Origin: Candidatus Gastranaerophilales bacterium
GTDB lineage: Bacteria > Cyanobacteriota > Vampirovibrionia > Gastranaerophilales > Gastranaerophilaceae
DNA: 64,000 bases
Direction: 5' to 3'
NCBI GenBank assembly: GCA_944322945.1
Contig: CALUQN010000006.1
Span: forward strand, 17,418-81,417
Below, one piece after another: positions 54,261-64,000 of this stretch (the first letter of the stretch is position 1; every line of letters begins with the position of its first letter). A model generated the notes under the pieces. It was not told the DNA's origin. It saw only the letters and a list, made by a program, of their open reading frames with translations, and did not search any database. Position numbers and translations under genes: made by a program.

Positions 54261-55850
54261 ATGATAAGTTTTGACAGTCTGACATTGAAAGCATTTACAG
54301 AAGAAAGCAGAAATTTCCTGACCGGTGCTCGTATTCAAAAAATACAGCAGCCGTCAAGAAAAGAAATTATCTTGACAATCCGGAATAATTCCGTTACGAA
54401 AAAACTTTACATAAATATAAACCCAAATTCCGCACATATTTGTTTTATGTCAAAAGAAAACGAAGAAAAGCGGTATATCTCAATTCCGCAAAAACCGCCT
54501 ATGTTTTGCATGCTTCTTAGAAAATACATTGAAAATGCAAAAATTTCTAAAATTAATCAACCCCAATACGAAAGAATTTTAGAGTTTTACATTGAAACCT
54601 TTAACGAGCTTTCAGAAAAAATTTATCTCTGCCTTGCCATAGAAATTATGGGCAAACACTCTAATATAGTTTTATACAATTATGACACCAATATAATCAT
54701 AGGCTGTGCGCACAATGTCGGAGCCGAAAAAAGCCGCGAACGCGAAATGTCAGGCACACTGCCCTATACATACCCGCCAAGACAGCATAAAAGCGATATA
54801 ATCAACTATTACGGAAATGTTGATTATACCACGTTGAGTGAAAATTTTTACTGGTTTTCACATTATTTTGCAGAACAATGCACAGGGCAGTCCCTTGACA
54901 AACTTAAAGATTTTATTAATTTAAAAGGACTTTCGCCGGTTATATCGGCAGATTTTTCACAATATGCGCTGTTTTATGAACTTTTGCGTGGCGGAATACG
55001 TCAAAATTCTGTTAACGAAATGATTGATAACTATTACGCTTATCATATTAATTTTGAAAAATTCTCTTCCCTGAAACACACTTACATTGCTGAGACTAAA
55101 AAGAAACTCAATAAAATCAAAAATTCCATTACCAAAATGGAACAGCAGGCGCAAAGCAATATAAGTTACGACAAATTCAGGCTTTACGGTGATTTAATAA
55201 TGGCTAATCTATACAACAACAAGGATTTCAGCCCGAAAATACTCGTATTTGATTACGAAAATAACAAAGAAATTACGCTGAAACTTGACGAAACAAAGAC
55301 TTTAAAAGAAAATGCCAACATTTTCTACAAAAAATATAACAAATCAAAGACTTCAAAACTTAAACTGGATGAACTCGGCGCAGAACTTAAATTAAATGCG
55401 GAATATCTTGAGCAAATTTTATATTCTTTGCAAAACTCGCAATCAATAGAGGAATTATACGAAATTTTACCGGAGCTTAATGAGAGCGCCCCCCCTGACA
55501 AAAAATCAAACAAACCCTCCCTGCCGATAGAAACTGAAATTGACAGTTACAAAGTTTACATAGGTAAAAATAACCGGCAGAACGATTATATTGTCTCCAG
55601 ACTGGGCAAAGATGATGACCTGTGGTTCCACACAAAAGACTGCGCAGGTTCACACGTACTCTTAAAAGGCAGCAACCCGCCGGATTCTGTTATACTAAAA
55701 TGCTGCGAACTTGCAAAACAATATTCAAGCGCGTCCTCGTCGTCTAAGGTAGGTGTTATTTACACAAAACACAAATACCTTAGAAAGCCGCCCAAAGCAA
55801 ACCCCGGATATGTCACCTATAAAAACGAACAAGAAATTATTATTGATTAG
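54261..55850 (+). CDS. rqcH: NFACT-family protein (RqcH/FbpA-like)
   Basis: 529 residues. NFACT-N (1-220, MISFDSLTLKAFTEESRNFL, with EIMGKHSNIVLYN), a helical coiled-coil middle (about 275-300 and 350-400), and an NFACT-R domain (about 435-525, DDDLWFHTKDCAGSHVLLKG). RqcH binds stalled 50S-peptidyl-tRNA and adds C-terminal Ala tails for degradation. The ATG is six bases from TAAAAT, no ribosome site. Other RQC factors are not nearby. Confidence 0.92.
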   Translation: MISFDSLTLKAFTEESRNFLTGARIQKIQQPSRKEIILTIRNNSVTKKLYININPNSAHICFMSKENEEKRYISIPQKPPMFCMLLRKYIENAKISKINQPQYERILEFYIETFNELSEKIYLCLAIEIMGKHSNIVLYNYDTNIIIGCAHNVGAEKSREREMSGTLPYTYPPRQHKSDIINYYGNVDYTTLSENFYWFSHYFAEQCTGQSLDKLKDFINLKGLSPVISADFSQYALFYELLRGGIRQNSVNEMIDNYYAYHINFEKFSSLKHTYIAETKKKLNKIKNSITKMEQQAQSNISYDKFRLYGDLIMANLYNNKDFSPKILVFDYENNKEITLKLDETKTLKENANIFYKKYNKSKTSKLKLDELGAELKLNAEYLEQILYSLQNSQSIEELYEILPELNESAPPDKKSNKPSLPIETEIDSYKVYIGKNNRQNDYIVSRLGKDDDLWFHTKDCAGSHVLLKGSNPPDSVILKCCELAKQYSSASSSSKVGVIYTKHKYLRKPPKANPGYVTYKNEQEIIID

Positions 55851-55903
55851 CCCGATCCCCCGCTGTAATACCATCTATCCGGCAGACTCTGAGCCGGCCA
55901 TCT

Positions 55904-56131
55904 TTATTGTAACAAAATGTAAAGAAAATACGCTTATATAGCAATTATACATGCGTAAAATACTTTATTGATATGTAAGCGATAAGCTGGATGAATATGA
56001 TTAAATAAACACGAGACTATACACACACTTACTATTTACACTACCTACTACACACTAACCTTCACACACGAGGAATTACAAAAAAATTCCAAGGCTCTTT
56101 CACCCTCCGAAAGAGTTTTTTTTTGCACAAG
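55904..56131 (+). repeat. Tandem repeat unit 1 (228 bp) with a candidate small-RNA gene
   Basis: Starts TTATTGTAACAAAATG. The next unit starts at 56132 with the same words. The units are almost identical from about position 70 on; most differences fall in the promoter-like first 60 bp, where TACGC / GCGTA in this unit is TATAT / GTATA in the next, keeping the dyad. Confidence 0.9.
55968..56124 (+). ncRNA. Candidate small RNA, copy 1
   Basis: TAAAAT at 55956-55961 predicts a start near 55968. The predicted RNA of about 157 nt has a 54-nt stretch without any G (56016-56069), a GGAATT-N7-AATTCC hairpin (56072-56090), and a terminator (CTCTTTC / GAAAGAG, nine T, 56095-56124). Only tiny ORFs, such as ATG-ATT-AAA-TAA, are present. 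It lies upstream of glnA, on the same strand. Start point and existence of the transcript are inferred. Confidence 0.6.
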
Positions 56132-56357
56132 TTATTGTAACAAAATGTAAAGAAAATATATTTATATAGCAATTATATATGTATAAAATACTTTATTAAT
56201 ATGTAAGCGATAAGCTGGATAAATATGATTAAATAAACACGAGACTATACACACACACTTACTATTTACACTACCTACTACACACTAACCTTCACACACG
56301 AGGAATTACAAAAAAATTCCAAGGCTCTTTCACCCTCCGAAAGAGTTTTTTTTTGCT
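56132..56357 (+). repeat. Tandem repeat unit 2
   Basis: Direct copy of 55904-56131, with one extra AC step in the C/A-rich tract. Confidence 0.9.
56196..56354 (+). ncRNA. Candidate small RNA, copy 2
   Basis: TAAAAT at 56184-56189. G-free stretch 56244-56299 (56 nt), hairpin 56302-56320, terminator 56325-56354 with nine T. Same plan as copy 1. Confidence 0.6.
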
Positions 56358-56459
56358 TTTGTATATTTTGATGATAAAAAACAAATTTTTAGAAAAATAT
56401 TATCAGATTTTGTAACCGGCCGAAAAGCCCGTCTTTATACAATCTTAATATAAAAAGAC

Positions 56460-56488
56460 TTGACCAATCAGATAAAAAGTATTCTAAT
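56460..56488 (+). promoter_or_regulatory. Sigma-70 promoter of glnA
   Basis: TTGACC (56460-56465), 17 bp, TCTAAT (56483-56488). Leader about 36 nt with AGAGGA before the ATG at 56531. No NtcA box (GTA-N8-TAC) is seen at the right distance. Confidence 0.75.
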
Positions 56489-56530
56489 AAAATACATAAC
56501 AAAAAGAAAAAGAAGAAAGAGGACAACTAC

Positions 56531-57895
56531 ATGAAAGAATTTATGCACACAAGGCTGGACAACAAGAATTTCACGGAAGATGATATCAAAAGCTTTATAA
56601 AAGAATACAATATCAAATTCATCAAACTTCAGTTTGTAGATATAAACGGTCAGGCAAAAAATTTGACTATACCGTCGCAGCACATAGAAAAAGCCTTAAA
56701 TAACGAAATCATGTTAGATGGTTCATCAATCAAAGGTTTCAGAAACATTGAGACCTCGGATATGTTCTTCTACCCTGACAAAAACTCATTCCAGATATTA
56801 CCTTGGCGAGAAAAAGACGGAGTCCACAGCGCAAGGTTAATCTGCGATATATATAATTCAGACGGGACACCATTTGAAGGCTGCCCGAGATGTAACCTAA
56901 AGCGAGTAATGAAAGAAGCAGCAAAGCTTGGGTTTTCAATGAATATCGGACCGGAAGCTGAGTTTTTCCTGTTTGCGAAGGACAAAGACGGAAAAGTAAC
57001 AACAACTACGCAGGATTGTGCCGGATATTACGACATAGGGCCGGAAGATTTAGGGGAAGACGTACGGTCAGATATAGTTTTGACCTTGCAGGAAATGGGA
57101 TTTGACATAGAAGCCTCACATCACGAAGTAGCAGACGGTCAGCACGAAGTTGATTTCCGCTACACCGATGTACTGTCAGCGGCAGACAATGTCACGACAT
57201 TCAGACTGGCAGTCAAAGCAATTGCAGCACAGCACAATTTACATGCAACATTCATGCCAAAACCTATTTACGGAATAAACGGTTCCGGTATGCACTGTAA
57301 TGTATCTTTGTTTAAAGACGGCAAAAACGCATTTTACGATGAAAAAGCTGAATATCAGCTGTCAGACATAGCCAAATACTCAATCGGCGGGATGTTGAAA
57401 CACATTAAATCAATAACAGCGATATTAAACCCGACTGTAAACAGCTACAAACGGCTTGTTCCGGGGTATGAGGCTCCTGTATACCTGGCTTGGTCGTTGG
57501 CAAACAGGAGTGCGCTGCTGCGAGTTCCGGCAAAACGCGGCAATGCGACAAGAGTTGAACTACGTTCACCGGATCCGGCGTGCAATCCATATCTGGCGTT
57601 TGCCGCAATATTGGAAGCTTGCATAGACGGAGTAAGAAACAAAATAGATCCGCCGGCACCGGTCGAAAGTAACATATACAAACTCACAACAAAAGAGCGT
57701 AAAAAGCAGAGAATTGATTCATTACCGGGAAGTTTAGCAGAGGCATTGGATTATCTTGATAAATCGCTGGTAGGACGAGCTGCACTAGGCGAGCACGCAT
57801 TCAACGAATTTATGAGTTCCAAAAAGAAAGAGTGGGATTCATTCAGAACCTACGTATCACAGTGGGAAATCGACAAGTATCTTGAAAGATACTAG
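56531..57895 (+). CDS. glnA: Glutamine synthetase type I
   Basis: 454 residues. It makes glutamine from glutamate, ammonia and ATP. DGSSIKGF (about 68-75), GPEAEFFLF (about 139-147), HHEVADGQHEVDFRY (about 197-211), NGSGMHCNVSLF (about 252-263), NPTVNSYKRLVPGYEAPVYL (about 298-317). The region where E. coli-type enzymes have the adenylylated Tyr reads IYKLTTKERKKQRIDSLPGS, so this is the Bacillus-like GSI-alpha type, controlled by feedback and not adenylylation. Confidence 0.96.
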   Translation: MKEFMHTRLDNKNFTEDDIKSFIKEYNIKFIKLQFVDINGQAKNLTIPSQHIEKALNNEIMLDGSSIKGFRNIETSDMFFYPDKNSFQILPWREKDGVHSARLICDIYNSDGTPFEGCPRCNLKRVMKEAAKLGFSMNIGPEAEFFLFAKDKDGKVTTTTQDCAGYYDIGPEDLGEDVRSDIVLTLQEMGFDIEASHHEVADGQHEVDFRYTDVLSAADNVTTFRLAVKAIAAQHNLHATFMPKPIYGINGSGMHCNVSLFKDGKNAFYDEKAEYQLSDIAKYSIGGMLKHIKSITAILNPTVNSYKRLVPGYEAPVYLAWSLANRSALLRVPAKRGNATRVELRSPDPACNPYLAFAAILEACIDGVRNKIDPPAPVESNIYKLTTKERKKQRIDSLPGSLAEALDYLDKSLVGRAALGEHAFNEFMSSKKKEWDSFRTYVSQWEIDKYLERY

Positions 57896-57924
57896 AAGAC
57901 TGCAAAGGATAATAAAATTTGCAA

Positions 57925-57953
57925 GGCGCGTTGGAAACAATATCCAACGCGCC
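57925..57953 (+). terminator. Hairpin after glnA
   Basis: Perfect 11-bp GC-rich stem GGCGCGTTGGA / TCCAACGCGCC, 7-nt loop; the following TGATTTA is a poor T-run, so termination may be weak or aided by a factor. Confidence 0.65.
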
Positions 57954-57974
57954 TGATTTATACCCCGTCATGTT

Positions 57975-58265
57975 TTATACTATACTGTACGCCACAATAT
58001 CCGCAATCGCAACATTCAGCCAGTCATATTTGAAACAGACATAATCGTTGCATTTGCATTCATCATCTTCGCACACGCAGTAATCATTCAGCCTGCATAC
58101 AAGCGCGTTTTGCAAAGGTAAAATATCCTCGTGGCACTCGTCGCACTTTCCGTCTTTCATATACAAATTCCCGTCTATTTTTAAGTGGTTTGTAAACAAT
58201 ATAATTTTGTCGGATTGGACTTTTTCTGCGATTTTGTAAATTGATTTTGAAATAGATTTAGACAT
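57975..58265 (-). CDS. Small Cys-rich protein (zinc-ribbon-like) of unknown function
   Basis: 96 residues from ATG 58265, with an AAGGAG site (a longer reading from 58328 has none). After a basic helix it has KCDECHED (C-x2-C) and a dense CVCEDDECKCNDYVC run near residues 65-79. It probably binds zinc or another metal. Convergent with glnA. Function unknown. Confidence 0.7.
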   Translation of the reverse strand: MSKSISKSIYKIAEKVQSDKIILFTNHLKIDGNLYMKDGKCDECHEDILPLQNALVCRLNDYCVCEDDECKCNDYVCFKYDWLNVAIADIVAYSIV

Positions 58266-58379
58266 AAAAAACTCCTTTTCGTTATACAGTAAAAGTTTAA
58301 ATATTTTTGACAAAAAATACATCCTCATTTAACTTAACTAAAGCGGATAATATTTCGTAATAAAGAGAAATAATTTTGA

Positions 58380-60971
<2,592 letters not shown>

Positions 60972-60974
60972 ACA

Positions 60975-61402
60975 CTGCCAGAAGGTACTATACGCTTAAA
61001 AGAATACAGAAAAATTATTTTCGGAACACGCTTCCGCTCCGCTCTCGCTATCGTCCTCAAATAACCTTTCTGTATTCTATCAAGTCTGTCATTTAAAGAC
61101 CCATAGCGGACGCTTTCCCTGCAAAATATTGTCATTCTGAGGGCTTTAAAAGGGACGTTAAGATTATAAGCCATTATATTATCATCCTCGACTAAAGCGA
61201 GAGCGGTAACAAAACGAATCAGGCTCTGCCAGAAGGTACTATCCGCTTTAAAGAATACAGAAAAATTATTTTCGGAACACGCTTCCGCTCTGCTCTCGCT
61301 ATCGTCCTCAAATAACCTTTCTGTATTCTATTAGGTATGTCATTCAAAGACCCATAGCGGACGCCTTCCCTGCAAAATATTGTCATTCTGAGGGCTTTAG
61401 CC
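60975..61402. repeat. Two tandem 251-bp units with GGAACACG hairpins
   Basis: CTGCCAGAAGGTACTAT at 60975 recurs at 61226 (period 251). Each unit has a 78-bp short-form hairpin (61001-61078 and 61252-61329; arms AGAATACAGAAA and TTTCTGTATTCT, core TCGGAACACG ... ATCGTCCTC), then GACCCATAGCGGACGC and CATTCTGAGGGCTTTA. Unit 1 carries an extra piece (about 61150-61220). No gene. Confidence 0.85.
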
Positions 61403-61496
61403 CGAAGAATCTCAATTAAAAAAAAGTCTTCACACCTGCATTGCCATCGGGTTCAGAATGACAGTAAGAAGTCCAATCCATCCAAAATAAAGCAAT
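61403..61496. other. Spacer without a gene
   Basis: Continuation of the repeat (GCCCGAAGAATCTC) and AT-rich sequence; nothing else is seen. Confidence 0.5.
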
Positions 61497-61518
61497 AAAA
61501 AAGGAACCTCGGGGTTCC
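61497..61518 (-). terminator. Terminator, minus strand
   Basis: Minus strand: GGAACC-CCGA-GGTTCC followed by six T. About 200 bp beyond the stop of the small gene at 61717. Confidence 0.75.
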
Positions 61519-61716
61519 TAAATGTTAGGGGAAAATTGAGTTAAAGTAGTGTCTTATATCCTTTATATCGGCATACTTTATCAAAAACTTTAAAAATTCC
61601 GGAGCGAAATTTACAAAACTTTACACCTTGCGCAAAATAAAAACGGAAACACGATGTTGTTCCGTTTTGACATTGATATACTTGTGGAGGTATTAAGATT
61701 TATTGAGGAAAATTGA

Positions 61717-61899
61717 TTAATCTTGTATGAAAATTGAGCCTTTTTTGAGGTTAACTTCGACCATATCACAGAATAACGGCGGCATTGATTTCGCCACGTC
61801 ATCTTTTTGAGCTGCAGCACCTGCAAGATAGTTGTCCGGCAACGGCGCTTTTCCCTCCAAGATATCCGGTCTTATTATGTTGTCAAAAAAATCACTCAT
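61717..61899 (-). CDS. Unknown 60-residue protein
   Basis: MSDFFDNIIRPDILEGKAPL, PDNYLAGAAAQKDDVAKSMP, ending NLKKGSIFIQD. The ATG at 61899 has an AAAGGAC site, while an in-frame ATG at 62019 has none. No motif is recognised. It lies next to the second pilin-like gene on the same strand, so it may be a small partner of it, but a hairpin at 62010-62045 separates them. Confidence 0.5.
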   Translation of the reverse strand: MSDFFDNIIRPDILEGKAPLPDNYLAGAAAQKDDVAKSMPPLFCDMVEVNLKKGSIFIQD

Positions 61900-62009
61900 G
61901 GTTGTCCTTTTCTTGATATTTGTTATAACGGCATAATTTGTGAAAAACTTTAATAATTTGAGCATTTGTAAAGAAAGTGTTACACTAGCATAGGGATAAA
62001 ATGATATAC

Positions 62010-62045
62010 AAAAAAACACGCCCGGTTTCGGTCAGGCGTGAAAAA
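62010..62045 (-). terminator. Terminator of the second pilin-like gene
   Basis: Minus strand: CACGCCTG-8-nt loop-CGGGCGTG (one mismatch) followed by seven T, 30 bp after the stop at 62074. Confidence 0.82.
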
Positions 62046-62073
62046 GTTATAACAAATTTATTTGGTTATAAAA

Positions 62074-62760
62074 TTATTTTTTGTACAAGACAGCTTTACC
62101 TGCAGCTGTAGCCGGATAAATTCCCTGGTCATAGAAGACAACTGGATAAATATCTGAAGGGTTATCAACTATACAGTCATCATCATCCTCTGGATCATTA
62201 CTGCAAGTGGTTTCTCTATTAGGTGCTTTTGTACCATTTACATCTATAAAACCATAACAATTATTAGAACTCGGTGCTGCTGCTGTTTCTCCAATAGTAT
62301 TTGCTTCTGTACAATTGATAGCAGCTTTCTTGAAGGTAAACATAATACCATCATTAAAGAACACTGTATAATTTGTATCTGCAATTGGTGTAGTAGTAGC
62401 AGCGGCAGAACCAACAGCTGTAGCACTGTCACCTATTAATACACTATAACCTTCGATAGAACCTGTTTCAGTTCTGACAACATTCATTCTGTTGTTTAAC
62501 AAAGCAAATATTGAAGTACCCGTTGTATCTGTTGATGTTGTAGTACCTAGGTCATAATCATCAAGAGCCAGGTTTAAAACAATAGCTTGTGAAATTACTG
62601 ACAGAGCTTTTTTGTAAGCTGTTTTGTACTGTGCACCGTTTGTTGCGTTCATCAATGTAGGCATTGTCATTGCAGCTACAACCCCGATGATACCCAGCGT
62701 AATAAGTACTTCCGCAAGTGTGAACCCGCTATGTACCGCTTGAAATCCTTTTTTAAACAT
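62074..62760 (-). CDS. Type IV pilin-like protein (prepilin signal), second copy
   Basis: 228 residues. Leader MFKKGFQAVHSG, then FTLAEVLITLGIIGVVAAMT and PTLMNATNG. The globular part is Thr/Ala-rich with paired Cys and IDVNGTKAPNRET, a shorter version of the DVNG-x-PN block, followed by a very acidic EDDDDC loop that could bind calcium. Prepilin peptidase substrate; pilus or pseudopilus subunit. Strong promoter under an inverted repeat; divergent from an XRE gene. Confidence 0.92.
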   Translation of the reverse strand: MFKKGFQAVHSGFTLAEVLITLGIIGVVAAMTMPTLMNATNGAQYKTAYKKALSVISQAIVLNLALDDYDLGTTTSTDTTGTSIFALLNNRMNVVRTETGSIEGYSVLIGDSATAVGSAAATTTPIADTNYTVFFNDGIMFTFKKAAINCTEANTIGETAAAPSSNNCYGFIDVNGTKAPNRETTCSNDPEDDDDCIVDNPSDIYPVVFYDQGIYPATAAGKAVLYKK

Positions 62761-62892
62761 AAAACCATCCTTTCAAAAAATTATTGTCCACATTACCATT
62801 ATAACATATTTATATCAATTTGTTAAGAAAATTGATATAAATATCATTATTTGTTTACAAAATTTTACCTAATATGATTTTCGGGTGAGGAT
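62761..62892. promoter_or_regulatory. Pilin promoter overlapped by a perfect 14-bp inverted repeat, and shared 14-bp start motif
   Basis: Minus strand promoter: TTAACA (62826-62821), 17 bp, TATAAT (62803-62798). A perfect inverted repeat, ATTTATATCAATTT (62808-62821) with AAATTGATATAAAT (62829-62842), 7-nt spacer, covers the -35 box and spacer: a strong operator candidate. Three bases after the -10 box the minus strand reads AATGTGGACAATAA (62792-62779), as at 19304-19317. Confidence 0.75.
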
Positions 62893-63228
62893 ATGAACTT
62901 AGACAAAAAATTTATCGGCAGGCAAATACGCCTGCGCCGGATGGAGCAAAACATATCTCAGGAAAAATTCTCAGAACTTATAGACATTTCCCCGAGGCAC
63001 ATGTGTACTATTGAAAACGGCAAGTCGTTTCCGTCTATTGAAACACTGGTCAAGATTGCTGATATTTTGCATATTAATCTTAACGAATTTTTCAGCCTGC
63101 CTGAATCCAAGGATGACAACCCGCTGAGGATTGAGGTTATGCAGCTTGTCCAGATTTCTGATGAAAATGATTTACAATTAATTAAAGAGATTATCAAAGC
63201 CGTGCACCGCAACAGATTACGCAAATAA
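62893..63228 (+). CDS. XRE-family regulator with C-terminal extension
   Basis: 111 residues. HTH at about 8-62 (IRLRRMEQNISQEKFSELID, ISPRHMCTIENGKSFPSIET), then a helical tail (about 70-111, LRIEVMQLVQISDENDLQLI) that probably dimerises. GAGG site. Divergent from the pilin gene, with the inverted repeat between them, so it is the likely binder. Related to the 72-residue XRE at 19307. Confidence 0.88.
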   Translation: MNLDKKFIGRQIRLRRMEQNISQEKFSELIDISPRHMCTIENGKSFPSIETLVKIADILHINLNEFFSLPESKDDNPLRIEVMQLVQISDENDLQLIKEIIKAVHRNRLRK

Positions 63229-63394
63229 ACGGCAGTCACCGCCCGGTGCTGCCATTACGTTTGGTTCATTCTGTAAATTGATAATGCTTGTTATTTTTTT
63301 CACATCTTGATTTTAACTCTCTCTGCCAAGAGAATTATCCCAAGTTTAAAAATGCAAAAAAGCAGAAAATTACTCAATATATGTCAAACGAAAA

Positions 63395-63625
63395 CTATTC
63401 ATGTTTTGATTGTTTTAAAAAGTTGATGCCAAATTCCTGCAATTTTTCGAGGATGCCGGCGGTTTGTTTTTCGGTCGGTGAAGATATATCTATTCTGTCA
63501 GCGTGGAAATCTGCCTGTACCTGATGTTTCTTTACTATCTCATTTACATGGTTGTAAGCGTACTGCACTTTTTGTTCTGCCGGAATTCTGATTTTTGTGG
63601 ATACATTAGGGGTTACTTTAATCAT
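63395..63625 (-). CDS. Unknown 76-residue protein
   Basis: MIKVTPNVSTKIRIPAEQKV, then AYNHVNEIVKKHQVQADFHA and DRIDISSPTEKQTAGILEKL. Alternating helix and strand pattern; no signal peptide. AAGGAG site directly before the ATG supports it. No family recognised. Confidence 0.6.
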   Translation of the reverse strand: MIKVTPNVSTKIRIPAEQKVQYAYNHVNEIVKKHQVQADFHADRIDISSPTEKQTAGILEKLQEFGINFLKQSKHE

Positions 63626-63667
63626 TTTCTACTCCTTTAATTAATGATGATACTTTTATAATAAATT

Positions 63668-63740
63668 TGGAGCGTAGGGGATTCGAACCCCTGACCCCGA
63701 CACTGCCAGTGTCGTGCGCTACCAACTGCGCTAACGCCCC
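63668..63740 (-). tRNA. tRNA-Ala (GGC), CCA not encoded
   Basis: 73 nt. Acceptor GGGGCGT pairs with ACGCTCC (one G-T), discriminator A, anticodon loop CTGGCAG with GGC, T-loop TTCGAAT. After A73 the genome reads AAT, so CCA must be added. Its first 11 bases are part of a 105-bp tandem array. Confidence 0.95.
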
Positions 63741-64000
63741 TTCCGTAGGTTTCTGTTTTATTTACTTGTCATGGGGGTCGAGCGCAGCCCCCCTTCAAAA
63801 ACCAGACATTTAGTCAGGTTTTTGCGGGTTCCCTGCTAACGCCCCTTCCGTAGGTTTCTGTTTTATTTACTTGTCATGGGGGTCGAGCGCAGCCCCCCTT
63901 CAAAAATCAGACATTTAGTCAGATTTTTGCGGGTTCCCTGCTAACGCCCCTTCCGTAGGTTTCTGTTTTATTTACTTGTCATGGGGGTCGAGCGCAGCCC
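63730..64000. repeat. 105-bp tandem array upstream of and into tRNA-Ala; runs off the window
   Basis: GCTAACGCCCC occurs at 63730, 63835 and 63940, each followed by TTCCGTAGGTTTCTGTTT. Each unit holds a GGGGG-loop-CCCCC hairpin and an AAAAAC-C-AGAC / GTC-AGG-TTTTT hairpin. The array includes the first 11 nt of the tRNA. At least two full units and a third partial. Confidence 0.92.

Noticed and set aside
55904..56357. CRISPR-like array or transposon end
   Set aside because: Only two long direct copies with terminators; no spacers, no transposase.
56395..56460. NtcA binding site before glnA
   Set aside because: No GTA-N8-TAC at the expected distance from the -10 box; only looser GT..AC words.
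63730..64000. CRISPR-like array
   Set aside because: The units are 105 bp direct copies with no unique spacers, and no cas gene is near.

Overview
The window is an AT-rich bacterial chromosome segment, most likely from an uncultured gut member of the non-photosynthetic cyanobacterial sister lineage Melainabacteria/Vampirovibrionia (order Gastranaerophilales). I infer this from: prepilins whose N-termini read GFTLAEVLITLGIIGVVAA followed by a PxLxNAT-type segment; the order efp-accB-accC; a MurE with the DNPR signature of meso-diaminopimelate ligases (Gram-negative type wall); and several lineage-type proteins that share a short N-terminal motif centred on S/H/A-F-T/G (FTG, FTA, FGG) and match no family I know. 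The placement is an inference and was not checked against a database.

Layout. 1-7.9 kb: LysR regulator (cut by the window edge) divergent from two alpha/beta hydrolases, a tatA-like gene, a TPR protein, pth, a double-HTH regulator, a LysM membrane protein and ruvC. 8-14.8 kb: mtnA, small membrane and secreted proteins, a self-regulated-looking Fic gene, tRNA-Gly, rsmE and a CCA-adding enzyme. 15-19.5 kb: two tandem paralogous multi-pass membrane proteins of unknown function, then a pilin-like gene divergent from a small XRE regulator. 19.6-29 kb: accC-accB-efp, an unknown membrane protein divergent from rsgA-ispA-DUF212, and a SWIM-SNF2 helicase. 29-29.6 kb: a DUF559 nuclease-like gene boxed by about 42-bp inverted repeats. 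29.6-43 kb: HU, a glycosyltransferase, apt, an Fe-S oxidoreductase, pepA, a CheR-like methyltransferase, rny-ymdB-PHP, a LOG protein and ilvD. 43-50.8 kb: nagA-like, murE, a class B PBP, an amidase, proC, rpmH-rnpA. 51-57.9 kb: initiator tRNA, unknown genes, a truncated GT8, SPFH/NfeD, NFACT (RqcH-like), a tandem pair of candidate small RNAs, glnA. 58-64 kb: gyrB, repeats, a second pilin/XRE divergent pair, tRNA-Ala and a 105-bp tandem array.

The genes are mainly housekeeping: wall synthesis, fatty-acid initiation, ribosome biogenesis and rescue, tRNA maturation and RNA decay. The accessory signal lies between them: at least two families of dispersed hairpin repeats whose arms change in a compensatory way, a nuclease gene inside inverted repeats, a tandem G-poor small-RNA pair next to glnA, two pilin/XRE divergons sharing a 14-bp motif at the transcription start, and a class of seven genes whose -10 box sits 6-9 nt from the start codon, which predicts leaderless mRNAs.
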